A stretch of 64,000 nucleotides of DNA from Micromonospora cremea (GCF_900143515.1 NZ_FSQT01000002.1:1055501-1119500), one strand, 5' to 3'; shown: positions 25,853 to 34,941, counted from the first letter of the stretch. Numbers and translations are program-made. The notes: a model not told the origin generated them from the sequence alone.

Positions 25853-26173
25853 TCAGGGGCGGGTGTGCTCGTGCACCCAGGTGGCGTAGTTGGGGCCGCC
25901 GCTCTCCACCCTGGACACCAGAATCTCCGGAACCTCGTACGGGTGGCTGGCCCGGATCTGCTCCACGAGCGCGGAGAGCCGGTCGGGTGCGGTCTTGAAA
26001 TGCACCGACCACTCGGTGCTGGTCTCCACTCCGGACCGCCACCAGTAGGTGCTGTCCACCTGACCGCCGACCTGAGCGCAGGCGGCGAGCCGTCCGGCGA
26101 CGGCCGCGGCCGCCAGCACGTCGGCGACCGAACGGGCATCCACCACCGTCGTCACCACGCAGATCTGATCCAC
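25853..26173 (-). CDS. cutA: CutA-family divalent cation tolerance protein
   Basis: A 106-residue protein matching the trimeric CutA1 fold. VVTTVVDARSVADVLAAAAVAGRLAACAQV (6-35) contains the family ACAQV block, and it ends in SHPYEVPEILVSRVESGGPNYATWVHEHT, with the typical PYEVPE signature. CutA was named for copper tolerance in E. coli; its biochemical role remains uncertain. GTG 26173 lies six bases after TAGGGT, so a leaderless mRNA is expected. Confidence 0.93.
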   Translation of the reverse strand: MDQICVVTTVVDARSVADVLAAAAVAGRLAACAQVGGQVDSTYWWRSGVETSTEWSVHFKTAPDRLSALVEQIRASHPYEVPEILVSRVESGGPNYATWVHEHTRP

Positions 26174-26179
26174 GACCGC

Positions 26180-26185
26180 ACCCTA
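26180..26185 (-). promoter_or_regulatory. -10 element of a leaderless promoter (cutA)
   Basis: TAGGGT on the minus strand, six bases before GTG 26173; it overlaps the stop codon of the upstream acyltransferase gene (26183-26185). Confidence 0.55.
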
Positions 26186-27199
26186 CGCGGCGCCGTCCCG
26201 ATTGGCCGCGATCCAGGCGTCGATCTTCGCCCACCAGTCGTAGAGCCAGTCGATGCGTTCCTGCCGCCCGGTCGGTACCTCCTCCGGCGGCACCGACCAG
26301 AACCGCATCACGATCCGCTTGTCCATCGGCAGTTCCCGCCACACGTCGGCGACGGTGAGCATCCGGTCCAGCCCGGTGTGGGCGACGAAGATGACCCCGG
26401 CGTCCGGGGCGGCGTCCAGCGCGGCGAGCATCCCGCCGGGCTGCGGGGCGAGCACGTGCCGCATCCGCTCCGCGCGTAGCGCCATCCGCTCCAGCCCGAG
26501 CGAGCGCAGCCGGGCGATGGCACGCAGCCGACGCTTGGGGGTGAAGTTGCCGCCCTCCGGGAAGATCACGAACGCGTCGTTGTCGTCCAGCCCGGTGGCC
26601 AGGTGCCCGACCTGGCGTACCGTCTCCTCGCCGCGCTCCGGCGTCGGCGCGATGAACCGGTTGGGCAGCCGGTTGAGCAGCACGTCGATCGCCGGGTCCC
26701 ACTGGAGGCTGTCCTTGAGCACGATCCGGGGCTCCCGCTTGAACCAGTTGACCAGCCCGTGGATCAGGATGAACGAGTCTCCCGGCCCGGCGTGCCGGCA
26801 GAGCACCAACTCGGGCCGGCCGGGCAGCGCGGTGTCCGGGTCGGTGCCCACCACGTCGATGCGCAGCCGCAGCGTCCAGCGTGCCTGCCAGAACAGCACC
26901 CGCAGGAACCAGCCGGCCAGCAGGTAGTGCGCGCGCTGGAAGGCCGGCGACCGGCTCCGCCAGCCGAAGCCGGAGGCGACCCAGAGCACGAAGAGCGCGA
27001 GCAGCGCGAGGGCGTCCCAGACCAGGTAGACGCAGCCGATCCAGAACAGCCGCAGCGGGCGCAACCGGCCCGGGACCAGTGGGGAGGCGGCCGCGGCGAG
27101 CAGCGCCCAGACCGGCAGGGTGGTCACCACGGTGACCGCGAGCAGCACCACGCCGGGGGCGAGCAGCAACCGGCGCAGCCACCTGGGTGGCAGCGGCAT
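26183..27199 (-). CDS. PlsC-like lysophospholipid acyltransferase
   Basis: A 338-residue membrane acyltransferase. An N-terminal hydrophobic segment (about 10-35) and a second (about 45-75) anchor it. The HX4D motif is present as CRHAGPGDS (about 137-145), and the acyl-acceptor site is FPEGG (about 215-219), slightly different from the usual FPEGT. It acylates a lysophospholipid or related glycerol acceptor at the inner membrane. ATG 27199 overlaps the patatin stop codon by one base (TGATG), so the two are translationally coupled and may form a deacylation/reacylation pair. Confidence 0.85.
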   Translation of the reverse strand: MPLPPRWLRRLLLAPGVVLLAVTVVTTLPVWALLAAAASPLVPGRLRPLRLFWIGCVYLVWDALALLALFVLWVASGFGWRSRSPAFQRAHYLLAGWFLRVLFWQARWTLRLRIDVVGTDPDTALPGRPELVLCRHAGPGDSFILIHGLVNWFKREPRIVLKDSLQWDPAIDVLLNRLPNRFIAPTPERGEETVRQVGHLATGLDDNDAFVIFPEGGNFTPKRRLRAIARLRSLGLERMALRAERMRHVLAPQPGGMLAALDAAPDAGVIFVAHTGLDRMLTVADVWRELPMDKRIVMRFWSVPPEEVPTGRQERIDWLYDWWAKIDAWIAANRDGAA

Positions 27200-28032
27200 C
27201 AGCGCTCCACGTGGGTCGCGAGGTAGCGCCGGGAGGCGGTGTACGCGCGGCTGATGCGCCTCCCCACCGCGGCCATGTCGCGGTACGCCCACGGGGTGTC
27301 GTCGCGCGGATTCAGCCCTCCGGTCGGCAGGACGTGCACCTCCACCCCCTCGGGCAGCGCGGCCAACTCCCGGAAGAACCGGTGCCGGCGGGAGATCTCG
27401 AACGCGACCTGCGCGATCTCCCACGGCCGCCGGGGCGGCGTCAGCTCCCGTTCGATCCGACCCACCTGGAGGACGAAGATTTGGGTAGCACCCACCGCCA
27501 CCGCCTCGCCGATCGGGATGGAGTTGACGATGCCACCGTCCACATAGTGCGCACCGTCGATCTCGGTGGGCGGGAGCAGGCCCGGCACCGAGGCCGACGC
27601 CAGCACTGCGGGCACCACGGGGCCGCTGTCGAACCAGTGCTCGGCGGCCCGCTCGATGTGCGCGGCACAGCAGCGGAACGGCACCCGCAGGTCGGCGAAG
27701 GTGGTGTCCACCCCCAGCTCGGATTCGAGCAGGCGGCGAAGCGGTCGGGGCGAGTGCAGGTGGGTCCGGGCGGCGAAGCGGCGCAGCTGCCGCGCGACCG
27801 AGTCGCCGTACACCTCGCTGGCCTCCGGTGAGGCCCAGAGCCGGACCAGCCGGTCGGTCACCGCCTCCGACGGGTCGGCCGCGACGAGCGCGCCGTTGAC
27901 CGCGCCGATCGAGGTGCCGAGCACCATGTCGGGTTGGATCCCGGCGCGGAACAGGGCACGCAACATGCCCACCTCGACCGCGCCGAGCACTCCCCCGCCC
28001 CCGAGTACGAACGCCACCGGTCCCCCCGCCAT
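27199..28032 (-). CDS. patatin-like phospholipase
   Basis: A 277-residue Ser-Asp dyad acyl hydrolase. The oxyanion glycine loop is GGGGVLG (11-17), the nucleophile S41 sits in GTSIG (39-43), and the catalytic D165 in VDGG (164-167). It hydrolyses acyl ester bonds of lipids in the cytoplasm or at the membrane. ATG 28032 (MAGGPVAFVL) has CAGGAT seven bases upstream, fitting a leaderless start; ATG 28041 three codons earlier is possible. Divergent from the kinase gene and coupled to the downstream PlsC-like gene. Confidence 0.9.
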   Translation of the reverse strand: MAGGPVAFVLGGGGVLGAVEVGMLRALFRAGIQPDMVLGTSIGAVNGALVAADPSEAVTDRLVRLWASPEASEVYGDSVARQLRRFAARTHLHSPRPLRRLLESELGVDTTFADLRVPFRCCAAHIERAAEHWFDSGPVVPAVLASASVPGLLPPTEIDGAHYVDGGIVNSIPIGEAVAVGATQIFVLQVGRIERELTPPRRPWEIAQVAFEISRRHRFFRELAALPEGVEVHVLPTGGLNPRDDTPWAYRDMAAVGRRISRAYTASRRYLATHVER

Positions 28033-28135
28033 GCCACCCATCCTGGCACGGGCCCGCCGCCGACCGGTCGGCCACCGCCGCGCGATGGTGGGTGCACCCC
28101 ACCGGCGGCGGATCCTTGGCAGGCAGTGACGAGCG

Positions 28136-28164
28136 TTGACAGCCGGGACACATTCGCGCAACCT
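28136..28164 (+). promoter_or_regulatory. candidate promoter of the Ser/Thr kinase gene
   Basis: TTGACA (28136-28141), a 17-base spacer and CAACCT (28159-28164). The -35 is consensus, the -10 weak. Confidence 0.45.
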
Positions 28165-28197
28165 GATACCGCTCCCACCCCGAGGCAGGTGCGATCC

Positions 28198-29656
28198 GTG
28201 AAGGCAGCACTGCATCCGGGCCGGTTGCTGGCCCGCAGGTACCGGCTTCTCGACCAGATCGGCGCCGGCGGTATGTCCGTCATCTGGCGCGCCCGGGACG
28301 AGGTGCTGGACCGGGTCGTCGCGCTCAAGGTGCTCGCACCGTCGCTGGCCGCCGGCGCCCGGTTCCGGGACATGGTGCGCGAGGAGGCCCAGGCCGCCGC
28401 CCAGCTGGTGCACCCGCACGTGACCTCGGTGCACGACTACGGCGAGACCGTCGCCCCGGACGGCGCCATCACCTCCTTCGTGGTGATGGAGCTGCTCGAC
28501 GGTGAGGAGTTGAAGCTACGGCTCACCGAGGGTCCGCTGCCGTGGGCCGAGGCGGTCCGGGTCGGCGCGCAGGTCGCGGACGCGCTGGCCGCCGCGCACC
28601 GGCTCGGCATCGTGCACCGGGACATCACCCCGGCCAACGTGATGATGACCGGGGTGGGCGTCAAGGTGCTCGACTTCGGCATCGCCACCCGGATCGGCGC
28701 TCCCGACGAGGACGAGGACCGGCGGCACGTTCGGCACCCCGGCGTACGTGGCTCCGGAACGGCTCGACGGCGCCCCCGCCCAACCCGCGACCGACGTGTA
28801 CTCGCTCGGCGTGCTGCTGCACGAGGCGCTGACCGGCCGGGTCCCCTACCCGGCGGACACCTGGGAGCAGCTCAGCGACGCGCTGGCCGGCGGCCCGCCG
28901 CCGACGCTGGCCGGGCTGCCGGAGCTGCCCCCGGCGGTGGCCCAGGTCTGCCTGCGCAGCCTGGCCCGGGATCCGGCCGACCGGCCGAACGCCCGGCAGG
29001 TGGCCACTGTGCTGCGTGACCACCTGCTGCCGACCGACAGCACCCCGGCACCCACGCTGACCCTGCCGCCGGCAGCCCCCGTTCCGGTGACCGGCGGGGA
29101 AAGGGCGGCGGGACCGGGCGACCGAACAGCCGTACCGGATGCGGACAATGGCGGGCCGGGCCGGTCCCGTCGGCGGCCGGCGCTGCTGCTGATTCCGGCC
29201 GTCCTGGCGGTCGGCGTGGTGCTGACCGTCGCGGCCCTGCTGCCCGAGCAGCGGGCGACACCGAGGACCCAACCCACCGCCGGTCCGGTGCCGACCGCGG
29301 CGAGTCGTTCGCCGGTCACCGAGCCATCCCGCCCGACCGCGGCACCGTCGGCACGGCGGAGCACCGGCTCGCCCGCCGCCGGGCCGGGCACGCTGGTGGA
29401 GGCCGCCAACCGGGTCGACACGCTGATCGGCGCCGGGTTGACCGCCGGGGAGATCCGCGCCGACGTCGGCCTCGACCTGCGCAACGAGCTGCGCAACCTG
29501 ACCGCCGCGGTCGGCGCCGGGCGGAGCGAACTGGCCCCGCCGGTGGCCCGGCTGCGCGAGAAGGTCACGGTCCGGCTCGGCGAGGGCGGCATCAGCCCGG
29601 CGTACGCGGAGCGGCTGGACGCCGCCATCGCCGAGCTCGGAGCCGCCCGGGTCTGA
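28198..29656 (+). pseudogene. transmembrane Ser/Thr protein kinase (PknB-like), frameshifted in the activation loop
   Basis: The first frame (GTG 28198) encodes the kinase N-lobe and catalytic loop: glycine loop GAGGMS, lysine in VALKVL, HRDITPANV and DFGIATRIG. Between 28711 and 28718 the frame shifts by one base. The proper continuation (TGGTFGTPAYVAPERLDG, with the APE motif) lies in the next frame and runs to 29656, ending with a membrane helix (RPALLLIPAVLAVGVVLTVAALL) and a helical extracellular domain of about 90 residues. One extra G in GAGGACC would explain it. As given, translation stops at 29019 without APE or membrane anchor. It is either a real pseudogene or a base-call error; the family assignment is secure. 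Confidence 0.85.
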
Positions 29657-29678
29657 TCCCAGGCCACGGCGCCACCGG

Positions 29679-30788
29679 TCAGCGGGCCGCCACCCGGACC
29701 GACTCGCGGACGTCGTGCCGGCCGGCGAGGAAGCGTCGGAAGACCTCCTCGTAGCCGTACGCCAACCGCTCGACCGAGAAGTTCTCCGCGACGTGCGCCA
29801 CGCAGGCCGCCGGGTCCAGACCGTTCGCCGCCCGCAACGCCGCCGGTAGCTCCTCCGGCCGCTCGCAGACCAGACCGGTCACCCCGGGCCGGACCAGCTC
29901 CGGCACCGCACCACGGTCGAATGCGACCACCGGAGTGCCGGTGGCCATCGCCTCCAACATCACCATGCCGAACGGCTCCTCCCACTGGATTGGCATGATC
30001 AGGCAGCGGGCGTCGACCAGCATCCGCAGAGTCTCCGCGCGGTCGGCGTTGAACACGACGGTCACGTCGTCACCGACCAGCGGCGCGACGACCTGCTCGT
30101 AGTACCGGCGTTCGGCCGGCTCGTTGCACTTGCCCGCTAGCAGCAGCGGCAGCCCGGCCGCCCGGCACGCCCGGATGGCGACGTCCGGCCCCTTGTCCGG
30201 GCTGAACCGGGCCAGCCACAGCACCGGCCCGGGGCCGGGCGCGGTCTTGCGCGGAAACCCGCGCAGGTCCAGCGCGTTGTGCACGGTGCCGGCCCAGGGC
30301 AGAACCGGGTTGAGCCGGCGCTGGGCGTGCGAGATGGCCACCAGGCCGACGTCCCGGTCGACCTCGCCGAGCACGTCGCCGTACTCCCCCACCGGGTTGC
30401 CGTGCACCGTCGCCACCGTCGGCACGGCCCGGCGACCGGCCACGAGAGGGCCGATCGTGGTGTGGTCGTGGATCACGTCGAAATCGCCTGCGTTGATCAT
30501 CCGATTCACCCGGGCCAGGTGGGCCAGCTCGGGCAACGACTCGCCGAGTCGCGGGTACTGGACCTCAGGAACGGTGGAGACGAAATCGCCGGCGGTGCCG
30601 TGGTGTCCGCCCGCACCGAACAGCGTCACCTCGTGCCCGTGCCGGGTCAGCGCGTCCACCAGCCCCGCGACCACCTGCTCCAGGCCGCCGTAGCCGGGCG
30701 GCGGCACGGACAGCCACGGCGGCACCACCATCGCGATGCGCAACGGCCGGTCCGAGGCACGGGCGGCGGGCGGGTGGTTCACGGCCAC
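29679..30788 (-). CDS. glycosyltransferase family 4 (GT-B)
   Basis: A 369-residue GT-B glycosyltransferase. The N-terminal domain has the GYGGLEQVVAGLVDAL acceptor-side helix (about 33-48) and VIHDHTTIGPLVA (about 105-117). The C-terminal donor domain has WLARFSPDKGPDVAI (about 190-204) and the E-x7-E signature EEPFGMVMLEAMATGTPVV (about 272-290), which binds the nucleotide sugar. It is cytoplasmic or membrane-peripheral. The acceptor is unknown; related proteins build trehalose, mannosyl lipids or capsule. GTG 30788 follows GGGGAGGA. It converges on the kinase gene with only 22 bp between stops. Confidence 0.88.
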   Translation of the reverse strand: MAVNHPPAARASDRPLRIAMVVPPWLSVPPPGYGGLEQVVAGLVDALTRHGHEVTLFGAGGHHGTAGDFVSTVPEVQYPRLGESLPELAHLARVNRMINAGDFDVIHDHTTIGPLVAGRRAVPTVATVHGNPVGEYGDVLGEVDRDVGLVAISHAQRRLNPVLPWAGTVHNALDLRGFPRKTAPGPGPVLWLARFSPDKGPDVAIRACRAAGLPLLLAGKCNEPAERRYYEQVVAPLVGDDVTVVFNADRAETLRMLVDARCLIMPIQWEEPFGMVMLEAMATGTPVVAFDRGAVPELVRPGVTGLVCERPEELPAALRAANGLDPAACVAHVAENFSVERLAYGYEEVFRRFLAGRHDVRESVRVAAR

Positions 30789-30888
30789 GAGTCCTCCCCG
30801 TTGGTCCCCGGTCCGGTGGCGCCGCCGGTCGGAATGGTCCGCGGCGGTTTCCCCCGTGCGTCGCCGGTAAACCGGACAAGGCGGACGA

Positions 30889-31557
30889 TCACCCGCCGAC
30901 CAGGAGCTGATCGTGGACGACCCGCACCCCTGGCGCGGACCAGGCCACCCGCTCGACCTGGTCGCGTTCCCACCACGAACGGACCACCCCGGCGAGGACC
31001 AGCGTGTCGCCGTCCACCTCGACCGTCACCCGATCCGCGCCGATCGTGCGCAGCAGCGCGCGCTGGACGTCCCGTCGCAGCCGCTCACCGGCCGGTGGCG
31101 CCGGCGGACGCACCTCCACCAGGTTGGTGATCCCCCGCACGCCGTCCAACCGGCGTAGTTCCCCCTCGGCGGTGCGGCGCTGCCACCCGAACTCGACCTC
31201 ACCGCGGAGCATCAGCCAGCCGTTGGCCACCGTCACGTCCAGCCGTTCGGCCGGCACGAAACTGTCCCACTCCAGCGCCCGGCTGGCGGCGATGGCGATC
31301 TCCCCGTCGGTACGCCCCGGTGTGCCCGGCAGCCGCACCTCGATCTCGTCGGCTACCGCCCGGACCCCGCGGACCCGCTGCGCGCACCGGATCGCCGCCC
31401 AACTGCGGGCAGCCCCGTCCACGAATCCCGTCAGGGTGACCACACCCTGGTCGACGGTCACGCCGATCTCGTTGGGTTGCAGCCGCGCATCCCAGGCCAG
31501 CTCGGCCAGGACGTCGCGCTGGATCCGCTGGTCGCGGACATCCGTCGCCGTGCTCAT
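30889..31557 (-). CDS. triple BON-domain protein
   Basis: A 222-residue protein built of three BON repeats: about 8-75 (DVLAELAWDARLQPNEIGVTVDQGVVTLTG), 85-150 (IAIAASRALEWDSFVP to WLMLRGEVEFGWQ) and 158-222 (RDVQRALLRTIGADRVTVEVDGDTLVLAGVV). Each has the conserved glycine following hydrophobic strands. BON domains bind phospholipid or other envelope components. There is no signal peptide, so it is probably cytoplasmic, as are similar stress-linked actinobacterial proteins. ATG 31557 follows a GGGGG-type ribosome site; the upstream frame is not used. Confidence 0.85.
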   Translation of the reverse strand: MSTATDVRDQRIQRDVLAELAWDARLQPNEIGVTVDQGVVTLTGFVDGAARSWAAIRCAQRVRGVRAVADEIEVRLPGTPGRTDGEIAIAASRALEWDSFVPAERLDVTVANGWLMLRGEVEFGWQRRTAEGELRRLDGVRGITNLVEVRPPAPPAGERLRRDVQRALLRTIGADRVTVEVDGDTLVLAGVVRSWWERDQVERVAWSAPGVRVVHDQLLVGG

Positions 31558-31613
31558 GGCATCCACCCCCGTACGTCGCCGGCTCGCCTGCCGAACCTGC
31601 CTGGCGTACGGGT

Positions 31614-31648
31614 GACGGCGGTTCACCCGATCCGGGTGAACCGCCGTC
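31614..31648. terminator. strong hairpin downstream of htrA (second of two)
   Basis: Perfect inverted repeat: arms 31614-31629 and 31633-31648 (16 bp) with a three-base loop. The arm contains GGTTCACCCG. It lies about 90 bases beyond the htrA stop. Confidence 0.8.
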
Positions 31649-31660
31649 GGGCGGAAAAGA

Positions 31661-31705
31661 GCGGCGGGTGACGGAGCCAACCCCCTTGGCCCCGCCACCC
31701 GCCGC
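31661..31705. terminator. htrA terminator with nested hairpin (first of two)
   Basis: Outer stem GCGGCGGGTG/CACCCGCCGC (31661-31670 with 31696-31705) encloses a second hairpin GCCAA-CCCCC-TTGGC (31676-31690). It starts 30 bases after the htrA stop on the minus strand. Confidence 0.75.
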
Positions 31706-31734
31706 CGGAGGGAGAAGGCAGGTTCAGATACCGG

Positions 31735-33315
31735 TCAGGACGTCTCGGTGAGCGTCACGGTTGCCGTCTTCTCGGTGCCGTTGCGCTTGAACTGCACCTG
31801 GACCCGGTCGCCGACCTTGCCGGCCTGCACCGCGCCGACCAGGTCGTCGGAGTCGTTGACGGCCTTGTCGCCGAACCGGGTGATCACGTCGCCCCGCTGG
31901 AGACCGGCCTTGTCGGCAGCACTGCCCGGCGTGACCGACGCGACCAGGGCGCCGCCGCCCTCGGCCTGGTTGACGCCGACCCCGAGCGACGGGTGGCTGA
32001 CCTTCTCGCCGCGCTGGAGCTTGCCCGCGACGTCCTTGGCCTTGTTGCTGGGGATCGCGAACCCGACGCCGATGTTGCCGGTGCTCTGGCCGGAGGTGGC
32101 GATGGCGGTGTTGACGCCGATCACCTCGCCACGGGTGTTGACCAGGGCGCCACCGGAGTTGCCGGGGTTGATCGGGGCATCGGTCTGGAGCAGGCCGGAG
32201 ATCGAGCTGACCGTCTGGCCCTGCTGGTTCGGGTCCTGCGGCTGGCCCTCGCCGGCCCGGATGGTGCGGTCCCGGGCGCTGAGGATGCCCGCGGTCACCG
32301 AGCCCTGCAGGCCGAGCGGGCTGCCCAGGGCGAGGACCTGGTCGCCGACCTGCATGGCGTCGCTGTCGCCGAAGGTGGCCGGCTTGAGGCCGCTCACCCC
32401 GTTGGCCTTCACCACGGCCAGGTCGGTCTTCGGGTCGGTACCGACGATCTTCGCTTGCGCGTTCTTGCCGTCGGCGAAGACGACCTGCACGGTGTCGCCG
32501 GCGGCCGAGGCGACCACGTGGTTGTTGGTGAGCACGTAGCCGTCGGCGCTGAGCACCACGCCGGAGCCCTCGCCGCTGGTGGTGGCGATGGAGACGACGC
32601 TGTCCTGCACGGCGGCGGCGATCTTCGGCAGGTCGGCGCTGTTGAGCACCGGGGCCGCGGAGTAGGTGCGGGTGACCCCGCCACCGTCGCCGTCGAGGGC
32701 GAGCGCGAGCGCGCCGCCGGCCACACCGGAACCGAGCATGAGGGCGAACACGGCGACGCCGGCGCCGGCGAACTTGGCGATCCGGCCGGGCCGGGGCCCG
32801 GTGCCGGGCGGCGTGGCCTGCGGGCCCCACGGGGGAACCGGCTGTCCGGGGTGCTGCTGGTGCTGCTGGTGGCCCGGGTGCTGCTGCTGGTACGCCACGC
32901 CCGGCTGGCCCCCGCCGGCCCAGCCGGACTGCTGGCCGGGGTACCAGGGGGCGCCGGGGTACCGGGCGGCGGTCGGTTGCGGGTAGCCGGGCTGGCCGGG
33001 CGCCGGGTGGCCGGAGACCGGGTACGGCGGCGCGGAGTGGGTGCCAGCGGGAGGCTCGTACCCGGTCGGCTGCCCGACGGCCGGCGGGGCGCTGGCCTGC
33101 TGGCCGGCGTACCCGGCGGGCGCCGTGGGCTCGGCGGGCACGGCCGGATTGGCGGCGGTGGTCGCCGCGTCGTCGGTGGTCGAGACGACCGGGACATGGG
33201 TGGTCGGGGAGTCGGACTGCGCGCGCTCGTCGCGCGGCAGCTCGGCGGTGGGGTGCGACGGCTCGGCGTCGGTGGGTGCCGGCCGGCGCTGCGGGTCGGA
33301 CTCGAACTCGGTCAT
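31735..33315 (-). CDS. HtrA/DegP-type membrane-anchored serine protease with PDZ domain
   Basis: A 526-residue protease. Residues 1-178 form a disordered Pro/Gln/Gly-rich cytoplasmic segment. A membrane helix spans about 181-207 (FAGAGVAVFALMLGSGVAGGALALAL). The trypsin-like domain has H266 (TNNHVV), D298 (KTDLAVVK) and S387 (GNSGGALV), and a PDZ domain occupies about 425-522. It would degrade or refold damaged exported proteins outside the membrane, like mycobacterial PepD/HtrA. ATG 33315 follows GGAGAAGG. It lies 63 bp downstream of the histidine kinase in the same direction, with the CCTGGAA triple repeat in that gap, so it is likely a target of the adjacent two-component system. Confidence 0.93.
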   Translation of the reverse strand: MTEFESDPQRRPAPTDAEPSHPTAELPRDERAQSDSPTTHVPVVSTTDDAATTAANPAVPAEPTAPAGYAGQQASAPPAVGQPTGYEPPAGTHSAPPYPVSGHPAPGQPGYPQPTAARYPGAPWYPGQQSGWAGGGQPGVAYQQQHPGHQQHQQHPGQPVPPWGPQATPPGTGPRPGRIAKFAGAGVAVFALMLGSGVAGGALALALDGDGGGVTRTYSAAPVLNSADLPKIAAAVQDSVVSIATTSGEGSGVVLSADGYVLTNNHVVASAAGDTVQVVFADGKNAQAKIVGTDPKTDLAVVKANGVSGLKPATFGDSDAMQVGDQVLALGSPLGLQGSVTAGILSARDRTIRAGEGQPQDPNQQGQTVSSISGLLQTDAPINPGNSGGALVNTRGEVIGVNTAIATSGQSTGNIGVGFAIPSNKAKDVAGKLQRGEKVSHPSLGVGVNQAEGGGALVASVTPGSAADKAGLQRGDVITRFGDKAVNDSDDLVGAVQAGKVGDRVQVQFKRNGTEKTATVTLTETS

Positions 33316-33347
33316 GGAACTACCTTCTCCCCGGCCACTGCGACCAA

Positions 33348-33376
33348 CCTGGAACCGTCCTGGAAGTTGCCTGAAA
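33348..33376. promoter_or_regulatory. three 11-bp-spaced direct repeats before htrA (candidate response-regulator site)
   Basis: On the plus strand CCTGGAA (33348), CCTGGAA (33359) and CCTGAAA (33370) recur exactly every 11 bases, one helical turn, immediately upstream of htrA. The same spacing and motif appear before the response-regulator gene at 35672-35700. OmpR-family regulators bind such direct repeats as dimers. Confidence 0.7.
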
Positions 33377-33378
33377 AC

Positions 33379-34941
33379 TCATTCGCCCGCGTCGTCGGCC
33401 TGCGGCACCTGCGGCAGCCGGACCCGGAAGGTTGCGCCACCGCCCGGGGTCTCGACCACCTCGACCGTGCCGTGGTGGGCGGCGACCAACGCCGCCACGA
33501 TAGCCAGGCCGAGGCCGGTGCCGGTGTTGCCCTCGGCCCGCCGGGTCCGCGCCGCGTCGGCCCGGTAGAACCGCTCGAAGACCCGTTCCGCCTGCTCCCG
33601 GGAGAGCCCCTGACCGGTGTCGGCCACCTCCACCACCGCGAGGTTCCCCGGCTCGGCGCGCAACCGCAGGCTGATCTCGGCGTCCGGCGGGGTGTGGGTC
33701 AGCGCGTTGGTGACCAGGTTGCCGATCACCTGACGCAGCCGCGCGTCGTCGGCGAAGACGACGAGGGGACCCGAGCCGGGCTCGATCTCCAGCTCGATCC
33801 GCCGGTCCGGGGCGATCGCCCGGGCGGCCTGCACCGCGTCGGAGGCGAGCACCGGCAGCTCGACCGGGGCCAGCGAGAGCGGCCGTTCCCGGTCCAGCCG
33901 GGCGAGCAGCAGCAGGTCCTCGACCAGCAGCCCCATCCGGGCCGCCTCGTCCTCGATCCGGCGCAGCAGGCCGGCGGTCTGCTCTGGCGCCCGGGCCGCG
34001 CCCTGCCGGTACAGCTCGGCGAAGCCACGAATGGTGGTCAGCGGGGTCCGGAGCTCGTGGGAGGCGTCCGCGACGAACTGCCGCATCCGCTCCTCGGATC
34101 GCCGGGCCCGCGCCTCGGACGCCTGCGCGGCGAACGCCGCGTCCCGGGCGGCGCTCTCGGCGGAGCGCGCCGCGGTCTCCGAGGCGGCCCGAGCGGTGAA
34201 CGCCGCCTCGATCTGGGTGAGCATCGCGTTGAGCGCGCGGGAGAGCCGGCCCAGCTCGGAGGTGGGATGCTCCTGTCCCTGCTCCGGGTCGGGCACCCGG
34301 CGGGTCAGGTCACCGCCGGCGATGGCGGCGGCAGTCCGTTCGATTTCCACCAGCGGCTTGAGGCTGGTCCGCACGATCGCCGCGCCGACCGAGGCGAGCA
34401 TGATCAGCACCGCGCCGCCGACCAGCAGGTCGATCCAGGCCAGCCGCTTGACGGCGAGGTCGACGTCGGTCAGGTGCTCGCCGATCGCCGCCCTCTGGCC
34501 GCCGGGCAGTTCGGTGTAGAGCATCCGCCAGCGCAGCGAGCTGTCCCGGGCGCGGACGGTGCGCGGGCCACCCTCCTGGGCCTTCTCCTGCGCTTCGAAC
34601 CCGGCCGCGTCGCTCGGCCACGGCGGCAGGTCGCTCTCCGTGAAGCGGGACTTGTCGTACGCGAAGTCCTGGACGCGGCCGGTGGTCGGGCTGGTCAGCA
34701 CGACCACGTAGTCGCTGGGCAGCGAGACGCGGTTCGACGACGGCATGATCGACTGGATCCGGTCAGCCGAATCGCGCAGCTCGAGGTCGATCTGGTCGAC
34801 CAGGTAACTGTGCAGGAAGTAGGCGGTCGAGACACTGATCACCACCAGGGCGCCGGAGACCAGCGCCAGCACCGAGGCGACCAGCTTGATCCGCAGTGGT
34901 ACGCCCCGCAGCCGTCCCTTCGCCTGCTGGACCGCGTTCAC
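33379..34941 (-). CDS. HAMP sensor histidine kinase
   Basis: A 520-residue orthodox sensor kinase. Transmembrane helix 1 spans about 18-42, an extracellular sensor domain about 43-165, helix 2 about 169-190 and HAMP about 192-245. An unusual Ala/Ser/Glu-rich helical linker (248-285, with repeats such as AARSAESAARDAAFAAQASEA) comes next. The phosphoacceptor box is DASHELRTPL with H295, followed by the N, G1 and G2 ATP-binding motifs (GNLVTNALTHT, VADTGQG, GTGLGLAI). It overlaps the upstream response-regulator stop by four bases (ATGA). Its location before htrA suggests sensing of envelope or secretion stress, as in CssRS/MprAB-type systems. Confidence 0.93.
   Translation of the reverse strand: MNAVQQAKGRLRGVPLRIKLVASVLALVSGALVVISVSTAYFLHSYLVDQIDLELRDSADRIQSIMPSSNRVSLPSDYVVVLTSPTTGRVQDFAYDKSRFTESDLPPWPSDAAGFEAQEKAQEGGPRTVRARDSSLRWRMLYTELPGGQRAAIGEHLTDVDLAVKRLAWIDLLVGGAVLIMLASVGAAIVRTSLKPLVEIERTAAAIAGGDLTRRVPDPEQGQEHPTSELGRLSRALNAMLTQIEAAFTARAASETAARSAESAARDAAFAAQASEARARRSEERMRQFVADASHELRTPLTTIRGFAELYRQGAARAPEQTAGLLRRIEDEAARMGLLVEDLLLLARLDRERPLSLAPVELPVLASDAVQAARAIAPDRRIELEIEPGSGPLVVFADDARLRQVIGNLVTNALTHTPPDAEISLRLRAEPGNLAVVEVADTGQGLSREQAERVFERFYRADAARTRRAEGNTGTGLGLAIVAALVAAHHGTVEVVETPGGGATFRVRLPQVPQADDAGE

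Noticed and set aside
31614..31648. GTTCACC units as PHO boxes
   Set aside because: PHO boxes are 11-bp direct repeats. Here and in the 16960-17115 cluster the units are inverted and form hairpins.
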